From: Nanobdellota archaeon
GTDB taxonomy: Archaea > Nanobdellota > Nanobdellia > Woesearchaeales > JAHJBD01
DNA length: 8,067 nucleotides
Assembly: GCA_018813725.1 (NCBI GenBank)
Contig: JAHJBD010000197.1
Coordinates: 1-8,067, forward strand
Direction: 5' to 3'
Shown one piece after another: positions 1-6,424 of this stretch (the stretch's first letter is position 1; each line of letters begins with the position of its first letter). A program made the translations under genes and the position numbers. The notes under the pieces are model-generated. The model was not told where the DNA came from and made no database searches. It saw only the letters and a program-made list of their open reading frames with translations.

Positions 1-3
1 AAA

Positions 4-792
4 GTGATAGAAAGATACAATGAAAATAAAAAACTGGCTAGTGGAGAGAAAAAAGCACTATATACCTCAATAAATAAGAAAATGAAAGCCTTGGAATCGA
101 TAAGAATAGAGAAAGATAATGAGTTTTTTATTAATGGTGCTGATAAGATAATTCCAATAAGGTTGAAAGAAGCAAAACAATTGATTGAAGAATACTCAAA
201 AAAATATGATAAAGTCTTTATCAGCGGTTCTTTCCTATTCTCAAAAGAATACAATGATATCGATATATTCATAGTGAGGGATAAAAAATATGACGAGAAA
301 TGGGAAGATAACAGGCACTTGATCTGGTTAACAGAAAAGCGCCTTCAAAATCCAGTATTTCAGTCAGCTGCTTTGATCTCAGTGTCGAACTTCATTATCC
401 CTAATAAAATTAAACAAAGACCTATCAAGCTCGGTGAGTTCATGTCATCTTATCATGAAGCAGTTATTGAGATAAGGGGTAATCAAGATCTGGATCTTAC
501 CCGGTATATTGTGTTCACATACTACCTTAAGATTAAAGGCCGGCTGTTAGATGGTTCAGAGCTGAAGAGGATCATAAGATATCTCACACTGGATGAATTA
601 GATGGTATGGTCAAGGAAATATTAAATCAGCAATATTCAGAAAAATACTTATATGTTGAGATCCATAATTACATTAAAGCATTAAAGGATGCCATAAAAA
701 CCGAGAGACCAAATGAACATCTTATCCGTTGCATGAATACTTATGAGGAATTGATCTATGGAAAGCAAAGAACTAAGGCAGAAGCTCATTGA
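4..792 (+). CDS. Nucleotidyltransferase-fold protein, possibly 5'-truncated
   Basis: This 262-residue protein carries the signature of the polymerase-beta-like nucleotidyltransferase superfamily. A beta strand leads into Gly75-Ser76 (VFISGSFLF), followed by Asp85 and Asp87 in NDIDIFIV, the metal-binding DxD pair that normally transfers a nucleotide to a protein, RNA or small molecule. I see no clear third catalytic acid on a later strand, so activity is uncertain. Residues 1-60 are lysine-rich and helical; residues 165-250 look helical. The start given is a GTG, but the frame is open to the window edge, so the true start may lie outside. The 3' end overlaps the next gene by 35 bases, which suggests translational coupling. 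Small nucleotidyltransferases in such pairs are often toxin-antitoxin components (MntA/HepT, MenT, AbiE families), but no subfamily is recognised here. Confident about the fold, not the substrate. Confidence 0.75.
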   Translation: MIERYNENKKLASGEKKALYTSINKKMKALESIRIEKDNEFFINGADKIIPIRLKEAKQLIEEYSKKYDKVFISGSFLFSKEYNDIDIFIVRDKKYDEKWEDNRHLIWLTEKRLQNPVFQSAALISVSNFIIPNKIKQRPIKLGEFMSSYHEAVIEIRGNQDLDLTRYIVFTYYLKIKGRLLDGSELKRIIRYLTLDELDGMVKEILNQQYSEKYLYVEIHNYIKALKDAIKTERPNEHLIRCMNTYEELIYGKQRTKAEAH

Positions 793-1105
793 AATCTTTG
801 GGCAGCAGATAATATTTAATAAAGAATTTGACAGTTATGCTTCCCGCTTAAAAGAGGGTATGCTCTCTGATCTTGTGGAATGGTGCATAAATTGCAAGGA
901 GCAGAGAGTTGATGGTTCACAGCCAAAGAGGGAAGAATACAGGCATCTTTTTGTGTTTTTTAGAAAGATAGGTTCGAATGTCAGGGCTACGCTTATTAAG
1001 GTCAAAAATAGTGATTTTATCGAGATAAGGCTTGAGAATCATAAGTGTTATGATGATACTAGGATCGAATTCGGTTATAAGAAGAGTTCTTATTATGCGA
1101 GTTAA
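758..1105 (+). CDS. Small unknown protein coupled to the nucleotidyltransferase
   Basis: I do not recognise this 115-residue protein with certainty. Residues 1-45 look helical. Residues 60-115 alternate short charged and hydrophobic stretches (HLFVFFRKI, VRATLIKVK, DFIEIRLENH), suggesting several beta strands, and the chain ends YKKSSYYAS, rich in Lys, Ser and Tyr. Size and beta-rich C-terminus are compatible with a RelE/ParE-like fold, but that is a guess from appearance. The start is supported by GAGGAA at 745-750, about 7 bases upstream, inside the end of the nucleotidyltransferase gene. The 35-base overlap suggests coupled translation and a shared function, for example as a toxin-antitoxin or defence pair. 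The last 47 bases are also the 3' end of the methyltransferase gene on the other strand. Confidence 0.65.
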   Translation: MESKELRQKLIEIFGQQIIFNKEFDSYASRLKEGMLSDLVEWCINCKEQRVDGSQPKREEYRHLFVFFRKIGSNVRATLIKVKNSDFIEIRLENHKCYDDTRIEFGYKKSSYYAS

Positions 1106-1820
1106 ATTGATCAGATGCTATACCAGCAGGCTTTAATACCAATAAGTGCATGCCAAACAGGTCAGGATCATCGATGGAATCTGGTCTGATCAACATATCT
1201 TCAGAAAGGTGTAAGTTTGCAGCCGCCAGTTGATCGACCAGGATCCTTAAGCATACTTTATGTTCTCCATCATCAGCTAATTCGTATGTTTGCTGCTCTA
1301 ACATCAGCAGCTCTGGATATCCTTCAAATAAAGAAAATCTGTATCTATGAAATCTTTCTACAGAGCTTGCTTTTTGTGATTCGTCATCATAATGAGGAAG
1401 GAAATAATCTAACAATACTATCGCACCTTGTCTAGTTATGTTTCTTCTGAGATTTGCCAAGGTCCTTTGTTTATCGTCATCTGAGATATGGTGGTAGACA
1501 AACCTTCCTACAATCAAGTCAACCTGTTCATCTAAGGTATCTTGAGTTGCGTCAAATATTCTATATTCAGCTTTATCAGTTCCTATCTTTCTTTGCGTAT
1601 AATCCAGAAATACATTGTCAACATCTGTAATCATTACCCTCTCTGCTAGAGAAACCATGCCCTGTGAAATTACACCTGTACCGCAGCCTATCTCACAGAT
1701 GCTTTTTGGCTGTAATCTTTGGATAGAATCGAAAAGGGCTTGATTTCCATAAGAATCTACAGTCATCCTTGCCATAAGCTGATCATATGCTTGTGGATTG
1801 GTCAGATAATCGCCTGTCAT
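1059..1820 (-). CDS. Class I SAM-dependent methyltransferase
   Basis: The 253-residue protein has the Rossmann-type methyltransferase fold. Motif I is EIGCGTG at 43-49, which binds S-adenosylmethionine. The strand ending in Asp66-Val-Asp68 would hold the ribose hydroxyls. FDATQD (89-94) is placed to contact adenine. VYHHISD (108-114) and AIVLLDYF (133-140) match motifs IV and VI regions of small-molecule methyltransferases such as the BioC/UbiE group. Residues 150-210 form a helical region that may cover the substrate; acceptor unknown. The start codon overlaps the upstream radical SAM stop as ATGA, so the two are one translationally coupled operon. The fold probably ends near residue 231; the remaining polar tail of about 22 residues covers the part that overlaps the facing gene. 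Composition is odd: about 8 Lys against 17 Arg, many Gln and Asp, while neighbours are Lys-rich, hinting at a different origin. Confidence 0.88.
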   Translation of the reverse strand: MTGDYLTNPQAYDQLMARMTVDSYGNQALFDSIQRLQPKSICEIGCGTGVISQGMVSLAERVMITDVDNVFLDYTQRKIGTDKAEYRIFDATQDTLDEQVDLIVGRFVYHHISDDDKQRTLANLRRNITRQGAIVLLDYFLPHYDDESQKASSVERFHRYRFSLFEGYPELLMLEQQTYELADDGEHKVCLRILVDQLAAANLHLSEDMLIRPDSIDDPDLFGMHLLVLKPAGIASDQFNSHNKNSSYNRIRS

Positions 1821-2968
1821 TTCCTATTAATCTGCCTTTCAGTTTCTAAATATAACTCTGTTGGTGTTATCCCACTGTCCTGTCTTGGAGGGCAGATATA
1901 GCCTTTAGTTTGGTATATCTTTCTCTTTTTATGGTTTAGCCATATCTCTTTCAGGCTGCTATTTCTAATACTACCCAGGTTTTCAAAGAAACCAGGGCAT
2001 GAATATACTTCTCCTTTAACATTGATATATAATCCGTTTCCTAACTGGGTGCAGCAAAGGCCGCCAATAAAGGGAGAAATCCTGTCAAAAGGGATATCGT
2101 ATTCAATATTTTGTCGATATATTCCTAGGTACAATTGCCGTTTTTGCTCTATGGTTAAATCTATCGAGTTGCCGTTAGCTTTTGTAAGGTAGTATAGCCC
2201 GCAAGGCATAGAAGTGACCATATCTGAGTATATATTCAGATAATATTTTAATCTGTCAATGTCCGTCAATTCATTGTAATTATGGATATTAACCTGAACC
2301 TCAAAACCGAGCCTTGTGGGTGTTTCGTTGGTAAATCCCCTCTTTATTAGTTTGATGAGTACCTTGTTCCTGCTTTCTGTAAAGCCTGGCCTGTGGACCA
2401 GCGAGTCCATAACTTCTTTACGAAAGCTGTCTGCTTTTATAAAAATAGTGTGGTTGTTCTCGTACAGATAATCGATTATCTCGTCAGGAGTCATGCCATG
2501 CAGCCTCTTTGTCTTTTCTTCATCGTCCAGTACGTATCCTGCTGTGAATAATACTGCTTTTATCCCCTTGTCAGTCAGGTATCTTAGTGCCGGCATAAAC
2601 TCTTTCTCTTCAAAAAACTCACCAGCACCTATCAATTTGACTGCCTTAACACCCATATCAGCTGCCTGATCAATAAGATTTTTCCATTCATCAAGTGTAA
2701 AATCTCCATTAGGAGTTACGTCTCTCTTGTCATCTGTCCTATAACAATAATCGCACCTTAAGCCGCACTTGCTTCCAAATTCCAGATCTAAAATCATCAA
2801 TTGATCGCTTGAATAAGATTGCTTAACCTTGTCATTCGGGAACCACCAATGTTTGATGCCATTCACAAATGTATCTCCAAAATCTTTTCGTGAAGGGTAT
2901 CCCTTATTTATGAAAGGCAGAAATAGGTCTGCGATCTCTTTGTTTTGGAATATCTGCTTTGCTGCCAT
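1817..2968 (-). CDS. Radical SAM enzyme with Twitch/SPASM-like C-terminus
   Basis: This 383-residue protein is a radical SAM enzyme. Cys68, Cys72 and Cys75 (SKCGLRCDYCYR) form the CX3CX2C motif that holds the 4Fe-4S cluster used to cleave S-adenosylmethionine to the 5'-deoxyadenosyl radical. GAGE (114-117) sits where the SAM-contacting GGE motif is expected. After the barrel region, Cys305-Cys306, then Gly319-X4-Cys324, and Cys359 match the C-X12-G-X4-C pattern of a Twitch or reduced SPASM domain, suggesting one auxiliary iron-sulfur cluster. Such enzymes modify peptides, sugars or cofactors; the substrate cannot be read from sequence. An N-terminal extension of about 60 residues with KHWWFPND is also present. 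It is the first gene of an operon with a methyltransferase (ATGA overlap) and diverges from an Lrp-type regulator. A short leader of about 10 bases follows a TATA-like box. No precursor peptide gene is visible nearby. Confidence 0.9.
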   Translation of the reverse strand: MAAKQIFQNKEIADLFLPFINKGYPSRKDFGDTFVNGIKHWWFPNDKVKQSYSSDQLMILDLEFGSKCGLRCDYCYRTDDKRDVTPNGDFTLDEWKNLIDQAADMGVKAVKLIGAGEFFEEKEFMPALRYLTDKGIKAVLFTAGYVLDDEEKTKRLHGMTPDEIIDYLYENNHTIFIKADSFRKEVMDSLVHRPGFTESRNKVLIKLIKRGFTNETPTRLGFEVQVNIHNYNELTDIDRLKYYLNIYSDMVTSMPCGLYYLTKANGNSIDLTIEQKRQLYLGIYRQNIEYDIPFDRISPFIGGLCCTQLGNGLYINVKGEVYSCPGFFENLGSIRNSSLKEIWLNHKKRKIYQTKGYICPPRQDSGITPTELYLETERQINRK

Positions 2969-2998
2969 TATAGGTAGGATTCGTTATGCCCCTAATAA

Positions 2999-3010
2999 TG
3001 TTTATATTAA
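2999..3010 (-). promoter_or_regulatory. TATA-like promoter of the radical SAM operon
   Basis: Read on the minus strand, TTAATATAAAC lies about 38 bases upstream of the ATG at 2968. With archaeal spacing (start of transcription about 26 bases after the box) the leader would be roughly 10 bases. No Shine-Dalgarno sequence is evident. It is a weaker match to the archaeal TATA box than the one for the divergent regulator. Confidence 0.45.
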
Positions 3011-3038
3011 ATTTTAACCAAAATAATCATAAAATTTA
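3008..3038. promoter_or_regulatory. Candidate shared operator (inverted repeat)
   Basis: TAAATTTTA (3008-3016) and TAAAATTTA (3030-3038) are perfect 9-base reverse complements separated by 13 bases. The repeat lies in the 98-base gap between two divergent genes, and each arm touches one of the two TATA boxes. Lrp/AsnC proteins bind palindromic AT-rich sites and commonly repress their own gene, so the divergent regulator is the natural candidate to bind here. The region is very AT-rich, so chance remains possible. Confidence 0.4.
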
Positions 3039-3043
3039 TAAAT
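3034..3043 (+). promoter_or_regulatory. TATA box of the Lrp-type regulator
   Basis: ATTTATAAAT is centred about 28 bases before the ATG at 3067. Standard archaeal spacing puts the transcript start at or very near that ATG, giving a leaderless mRNA. This decides for 3067 over the in-frame ATGs at 2986 and 3046, which lie upstream of or too close to the box. Confidence 0.6.
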
Positions 3044-3066
3044 TAATGTATGTTATAGTTAAATTT

Positions 3067-3891
3067 ATGTCACTAAATAATTTTAGGCTAGATAAGATTG
3101 ATGCCAAGATATTGGCTGAACTGGACAAGAACTCAAAAATCCCGTTTTCCAGTCTAGCTAAGAAACTGAAGATATCAAGAGAAATTGTTAAGTACAGGAT
3201 AAAAAAATTGGTGAATCAAGGAATAATAAGAAGTTTCACCACAATGATAAACCCTGCAAAACTAGGGTACATGATCTATAAAGTTTACCTTAAATTCCAG
3301 AATTTGCCCAATGAACTAAAGCTGATCGAATACTTACTTATGCATAAGAATGTCTTTTGGATTGCAAAATGCGACGGCGCTTTTGATATGATATTTGGTA
3401 TTTATGTGGATAATCTGGTTGCGTTTGATAATCTCCTTCTTGATTTTATGGGACATTTTAGCCAGAACATCTTATCAAGGCATATCAGCAATTCTGTCTA
3501 TGTTGATATATATAGGAGGAATTACCTTGGTAATCAAGAGAGCAAGGCAACATATTGGGGTGGAAACCCTCTAAAAGGGAAATTAGACCCTATTATGAAG
3601 GATATCTTGAAGACTATAGCGGAAAATTCAAGGACCACAATTGTTGAATTGTCTAATAAACTAAGTTCTGATCCGAGAACAATTATCTCTAAGATAAAAG
3701 AGATGGAAAAAAGAAAAATAATACTTGGATACAGGATACTGATAGACCTGAAGAAGATAAGAAAAGAAAGTTTTAAGGCAATCGTTTACTTCAAAACATC
3801 ACTCCGGGTAAGGAAGGATCGTTTAAGCAGTATTGCAAACAAAATCCTTATATCTGCTATTATATCAGAAATATTGCGGAATGGGACGTAG
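3067..3891 (+). CDS. Double Lrp/AsnC regulator, reading frame broken
   Basis: This is a transcription regulator with two Lrp/AsnC units in tandem. Residues 7-60 (LDKIDAKILAELDKN, then LAKKLKISREIVKYRIKKL) form the first winged helix-turn-helix, with GIIRSFTTMINPAKLGY as wing and linker. A RAM-like ligand-binding domain follows to about residue 150 (VYLKFQNLP, VFWIAKCDGAFDMIFGIYV). A second helix-turn-helix starts near residue 173 (LDPIMKDILKTIAENSRTT, LSNKLSSDPRTIISKI), and a second RAM domain begins at FKAIVYFK. From there this frame turns into nonsense and stops at 3889-3891, while the rest of the domain continues in another frame to 4043. Restoring one A in the run at 3793-3796 gives a continuous protein of about 325 residues. 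It diverges from the radical SAM operon and probably controls it and itself. The sequence shows either a real mutation or a base lost in sequencing or assembly. Confidence 0.85.
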   Translation: MSLNNFRLDKIDAKILAELDKNSKIPFSSLAKKLKISREIVKYRIKKLVNQGIIRSFTTMINPAKLGYMIYKVYLKFQNLPNELKLIEYLLMHKNVFWIAKCDGAFDMIFGIYVDNLVAFDNLLLDFMGHFSQNILSRHISNSVYVDIYRRNYLGNQESKATYWGGNPLKGKLDPIMKDILKTIAENSRTTIVELSNKLSSDPRTIISKIKEMEKRKIILGYRILIDLKKIRKESFKAIVYFKTSLRVRKDRLSSIANKILISAIISEILRNGT

Positions 3892-4043
3892 AGCTTGACA
3901 TAGAAATTGGCAGTTATGAAGAGTACAATAAACTGATAAAGGATATGAAAGAAAAATTTGGCGATATAATCAGAACAATTGAGACAGTATTTATATCTGA
4001 AGAGATGAAAGGCGAGTTAAATATAGTGCAGAATATGGAATAA
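3795..4043 (+). pseudogene. Out-of-frame remainder of the second RAM domain
   Basis: Read from 3795, this segment encodes NITPGKEGSFKQYCKQNP, then YYIRNIAEWDVELDIEIGS and YEEYNKLIKDMKEKFGDI, ending at TAA 4041-4043. The order of elements (strand, helix, 'A-x-WDVELDIE' strand, 'EEYNKLI' helix, final strand) is exactly that of an archaeal Lrp/AsnC RAM domain and joins smoothly to FKAIVYFK of the upstream frame. It has no start codon or promoter of its own, so it is the displaced C-terminal end of the preceding gene. Intact composition after the shift suggests a very recent lesion or a sequence error. Confidence 0.85.
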
Positions 4044-4110
4044 AGGCTTAGTCTGTTACGGGAGTATTCTTCGGTATAGCTTCAACCCAGGTTAAAACCT
4101 AAGTAATGTA

Positions 4111-4118
4111 TTTATATA
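4111..4118 (+). promoter_or_regulatory. TATA box of the beta-propeller lipoprotein gene
   Basis: TTTATATA is a textbook archaeal TATA box. Transcription would start near 4140, leaving a leader of about 70 bases before the ATG at 4210. A short inverted repeat, GTTAT-AC-ATAAC (4120-4131), lies just downstream between the box and the expected start, and AGGTT-AA-AACCT (4089-4100) lies just upstream; either could be a regulator site. Confidence 0.6.
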
Positions 4119-4148
4119 TGTTATACATAACTTCAATAATAACATCAA

Positions 4149-4205
4149 AGGTGTTTAGAAATCATAGATTTCTGGCACCTAAAAAATAAAATTTTTTAAG
4201 GTGAT
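4149..4205 (+). promoter_or_regulatory. Candidate leader RNA switch masking the ribosome site
   Basis: Two exclusive folds share the segment CACCT (4176-4180). In fold one, AGGTG (4149-4153) pairs with CACCT, extended by two G-U pairs and by AGAAATC (4157-4163) with GATTTCT (4167-4173) around an ATA loop, with T4156 bulged. In fold two, CACCT pairs with the second AGGTG (4199-4203), which is the Shine-Dalgarno sequence, and AAAAAAT (4181-4187) pairs with ATTTTTT (4191-4197) around an AAA loop, leaving A4198 bulged. Fold two would hide the ribosome binding site; fold one leaves it free. The upstream AGGTG thus acts as an anti-sequestering copy. Pairings are visible in the sequence; the switching role and any ligand are inference. 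Confidence 0.5.
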
Positions 4206-4209
4206 AGAT

Positions 4210-6339
4210 ATGAAACAAATAATCGGAATAATGCTTATTATTTTTGCACTAGCAGGGTGCGCTAGCCAGATACAGCCAGGCGGTGATATCTATACTCCTG
4301 GAGCTGGCACTGATGGTTCAGGCTCTGCGCTTGATTCTGGTATCAAGAAGTTCTCCTCAACTGAGGAATTAACTGACTACCTTACCAACTCTATGGTTAA
4401 CACGGCTTCATATGGCGGAGCTATGTTTGGTAGAGGGGTTATGATGGAGTCCATGGCTATGGACACTGCTGCTGCGCCTATGGCATCTGGTATGGTGAAA
4501 TCTGCAGCTGAAACATCTGCTGCTGATTATTCAGAAACAAATGTGCAGGTACAAGGTGTTGATGAGGCAGATTTTGTCAAGAATGACGGTAAATACATAT
4601 ATACCATTTCTGGAAACAAACTAGTTATTGTAAATGCTTTTCCTGCAGAGGATGCGAAGATTGTTTTTGAGGATGAGATTTCTGGAAATCCAAGAAGCCT
4701 TTTTGTAAATGGTGATAAACTTGTGCTATTTGTTGATGATTGGGAAGATAAGGATACAATATCCCCTTATGATTATGTTCCAAGGTCAAGGTCTGTTTCT
4801 GTTACAAGGGTTTTTGTCTATGACATTTCAAATAGAGAGAAGCCTGAGGTTGTACAGGAGTATGATGTGAGCGGTAATTATTTTGAAGCTAGGATGATAG
4901 ATGATTATGTCTATTTTGTAGCTCGTGATAATCTGTATTTCCAGCCTGGATTGATTGATGTTCCGATGATCAGGACTGAAAGTGCATTGATCAAACCAGA
5001 TATATATTATTTTGACAATGCAGAATCTGAGTATGTGTTCCATACAGTTGCAGGGTTTGACATAAATAGGCAGGATATTGATGCAAAATCATATCTTATG
5101 GGTTATTCAAATACTATGATGGTATCTTTGGATAACATATACATTGCATATCAAAAGAACCTGCCTTATATTATGTACAGGCAGCAGAACGAGGAAAAGT
5201 TCTATACAGTTATTGTGCCACTATTACCTTCAGATATAAGGTCAAAGATAAATCAGATCAAGTCAGATGATCAATTATCATCACAGCAAAAGTGGGATAA
5301 GATATCTACTGTGCTTGAAAAGATGTACAATAGCATGGAAAAGGATGAAAAAGAAGCTCTGGTTGAAAAGATATCAAAAGCGATTGAAGATTATGACATC
5401 AAGCAGGAGATGGAAAGGAGAAAAACTGTTATCCATAAGATAAACATAAAAGATGGCAAGGTTGATTATGATGGCAGGGGAGAGGTAAATGGGTATCTAT
5501 TGAACCAGTTCTCTATGGACGAGTTTGATGGTAATCTTAGGGTTGCTACAACCACTTACATCTACACCAGAGATAGTACGATGTACAACAATGTTTATGT
5601 GCTTGATCGTGACATGGATGTAATCGGGTCACTTGAGGATATCGCGCCTGATGAAAGGATATACTCAACAAGGTTTATCGGTGACAGGCTCTATATGGTG
5701 ACATTCAAAAATATTGATCCGTTCTTTGTGATTGATCTAAGCGATGCAACAGAACCTACCGTATTGGGAGAACTCAAGATACCTGGATATTCAGATTATC
5801 TTCACCCATATGACGAGAACCACATCATAGGTATAGGAAAAGAGACAGAAGGCAATGAATGGGGCGGAGTTTCGACAAAAGGCCTGAAGATTGCACTTTT
5901 TGATGTGTCAGATGTTACATCTCCAAAAGTTGTGGCAAAGATAGAGATAGGCGAGCAAGGGACTGACTCTGAGGCTTTGAATGAACATAAGGCGTTCCTT
6001 TTTGATAAAGAGAAGAACCTTTTGGTCCTTCCAGTACGTGAGGTCAGGGAAAGGGTGTATGACAGCTACAGAGGATATTACAAATGGGATGTTTGGCAGG
6101 GCGCTTATGTATTTGACATTACATCAGACGATATCTCTGTAAGAGGCAAGGTTGAGCATGATGAAGGCGAGGATGATCATTATTGGGGCTCTCCTTGGGC
6201 TGTAAGAAGGTCATTATATATGGATGATGTCCTTTATACCATATCAGCTGATAAGATCAAGATGAGTGATCTTGATACAGTTGATGAAATAAATGAGGTA
6301 GAATTGCCGTACACAGGATATTATCCTGTGTATTATTAG
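4210..6339 (+). CDS. Secreted beta-propeller lipoprotein (COG4880-like)
   Basis: A 709-residue exported protein. Residues 1-16 are a short signal peptide ending in a lipobox, LAGC, with Cys17 the expected lipid-anchored residue. A low-complexity Gly/Ser/Ala/Met stretch follows to about residue 105. The hallmark of the archaeal and bacterial Beta_propel family, TNVQVQGVDEADFVKNDG, is at 110-127, and blade-like repeats run to the C-terminus (KYIYTISGNKLVIVNAF, NPRSLFVNGDKLVLFVDD, DRLYMVTFKNIDPFFVIDL). Residues about 341-405 form a charged, probably helical insertion. The function of this family is not established; it is a surface protein likely to bind ligands or partners. An upstream in-frame GTG at 4201 belongs to the ribosome site AAGGTGAT (4198-4205); ATG 4210 directly precedes MKQ of the signal peptide and is the better start. 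Unlike its neighbours it has a structured leader. Confidence 0.88.
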   Translation: MKQIIGIMLIIFALAGCASQIQPGGDIYTPGAGTDGSGSALDSGIKKFSSTEELTDYLTNSMVNTASYGGAMFGRGVMMESMAMDTAAAPMASGMVKSAAETSAADYSETNVQVQGVDEADFVKNDGKYIYTISGNKLVIVNAFPAEDAKIVFEDEISGNPRSLFVNGDKLVLFVDDWEDKDTISPYDYVPRSRSVSVTRVFVYDISNREKPEVVQEYDVSGNYFEARMIDDYVYFVARDNLYFQPGLIDVPMIRTESALIKPDIYYFDNAESEYVFHTVAGFDINRQDIDAKSYLMGYSNTMMVSLDNIYIAYQKNLPYIMYRQQNEEKFYTVIVPLLPSDIRSKINQIKSDDQLSSQQKWDKISTVLEKMYNSMEKDEKEALVEKISKAIEDYDIKQEMERRKTVIHKINIKDGKVDYDGRGEVNGYLLNQFSMDEFDGNLRVATTTYIYTRDSTMYNNVYVLDRDMDVIGSLEDIAPDERIYSTRFIGDRLYMVTFKNIDPFFVIDLSDATEPTVLGELKIPGYSDYLHPYDENHIIGIGKETEGNEWGGVSTKGLKIALFDVSDVTSPKVVAKIEIGEQGTDSEALNEHKAFLFDKEKNLLVLPVREVRERVYDSYRGYYKWDVWQGAYVFDITSDDISVRGKVEHDEGEDDHYWGSPWAVRRSLYMDDVLYTISADKIKMSDLDTVDEINEVELPYTGYYPVYY

Positions 6340-6363
6340 AAAGCTTTTTATTCTTCTTTTTTT
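6311..6363 (+). terminator. Terminator-like palindrome plus T tract
   Basis: ACACAGGATA (6311-6320) and TATCCTGTGT (6322-6331) are perfect 10-base reverse complements around one T, able to form a hairpin of about 8 pairs. It lies inside the last codons of the lipoprotein gene, six bases before the stop codon, and is followed by a T-rich run at 6345-6363. Archaea terminate mainly on T tracts, so the tract alone would suffice; the hairpin may help or protect the 3' end. Confidence 0.5.
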
Positions 6364-6424
6364 ATAATTGTTTTGTATGGTGCAAGGGCTTAAGGATCAG
6401 GTCATCCGAGATATAGAACTCTTG

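Noticed and set aside
543..935. Similar stretches encoding DGSELKR (nucleotidyltransferase) and DGSQPKR (small protein), suggesting duplication.
   Set aside because: Similarity covers only about 20 bases and the surrounding sequences do not align, so chance is the better explanation.
1217..1435. Plus-strand open frame of 72 codons.
   Set aside because: It lies wholly inside the methyltransferase gene on the opposite strand, has no promoter or ribosome site, and shows no protein family features.
3787..3800. Programmed ribosomal frameshifting at TTC AAA ACA as the explanation for the split Lrp gene.
   Set aside because: The site does not match the usual slippery heptamer X XXY YYZ, and I saw no supporting downstream structure. 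A lost base or sequence error is simpler.
4828..5043. Minus-strand open frame of 71 codons.
   Set aside because: It is antisense to the beta-propeller gene, rich in Ile and His as expected of a reverse reading, with no promoter.
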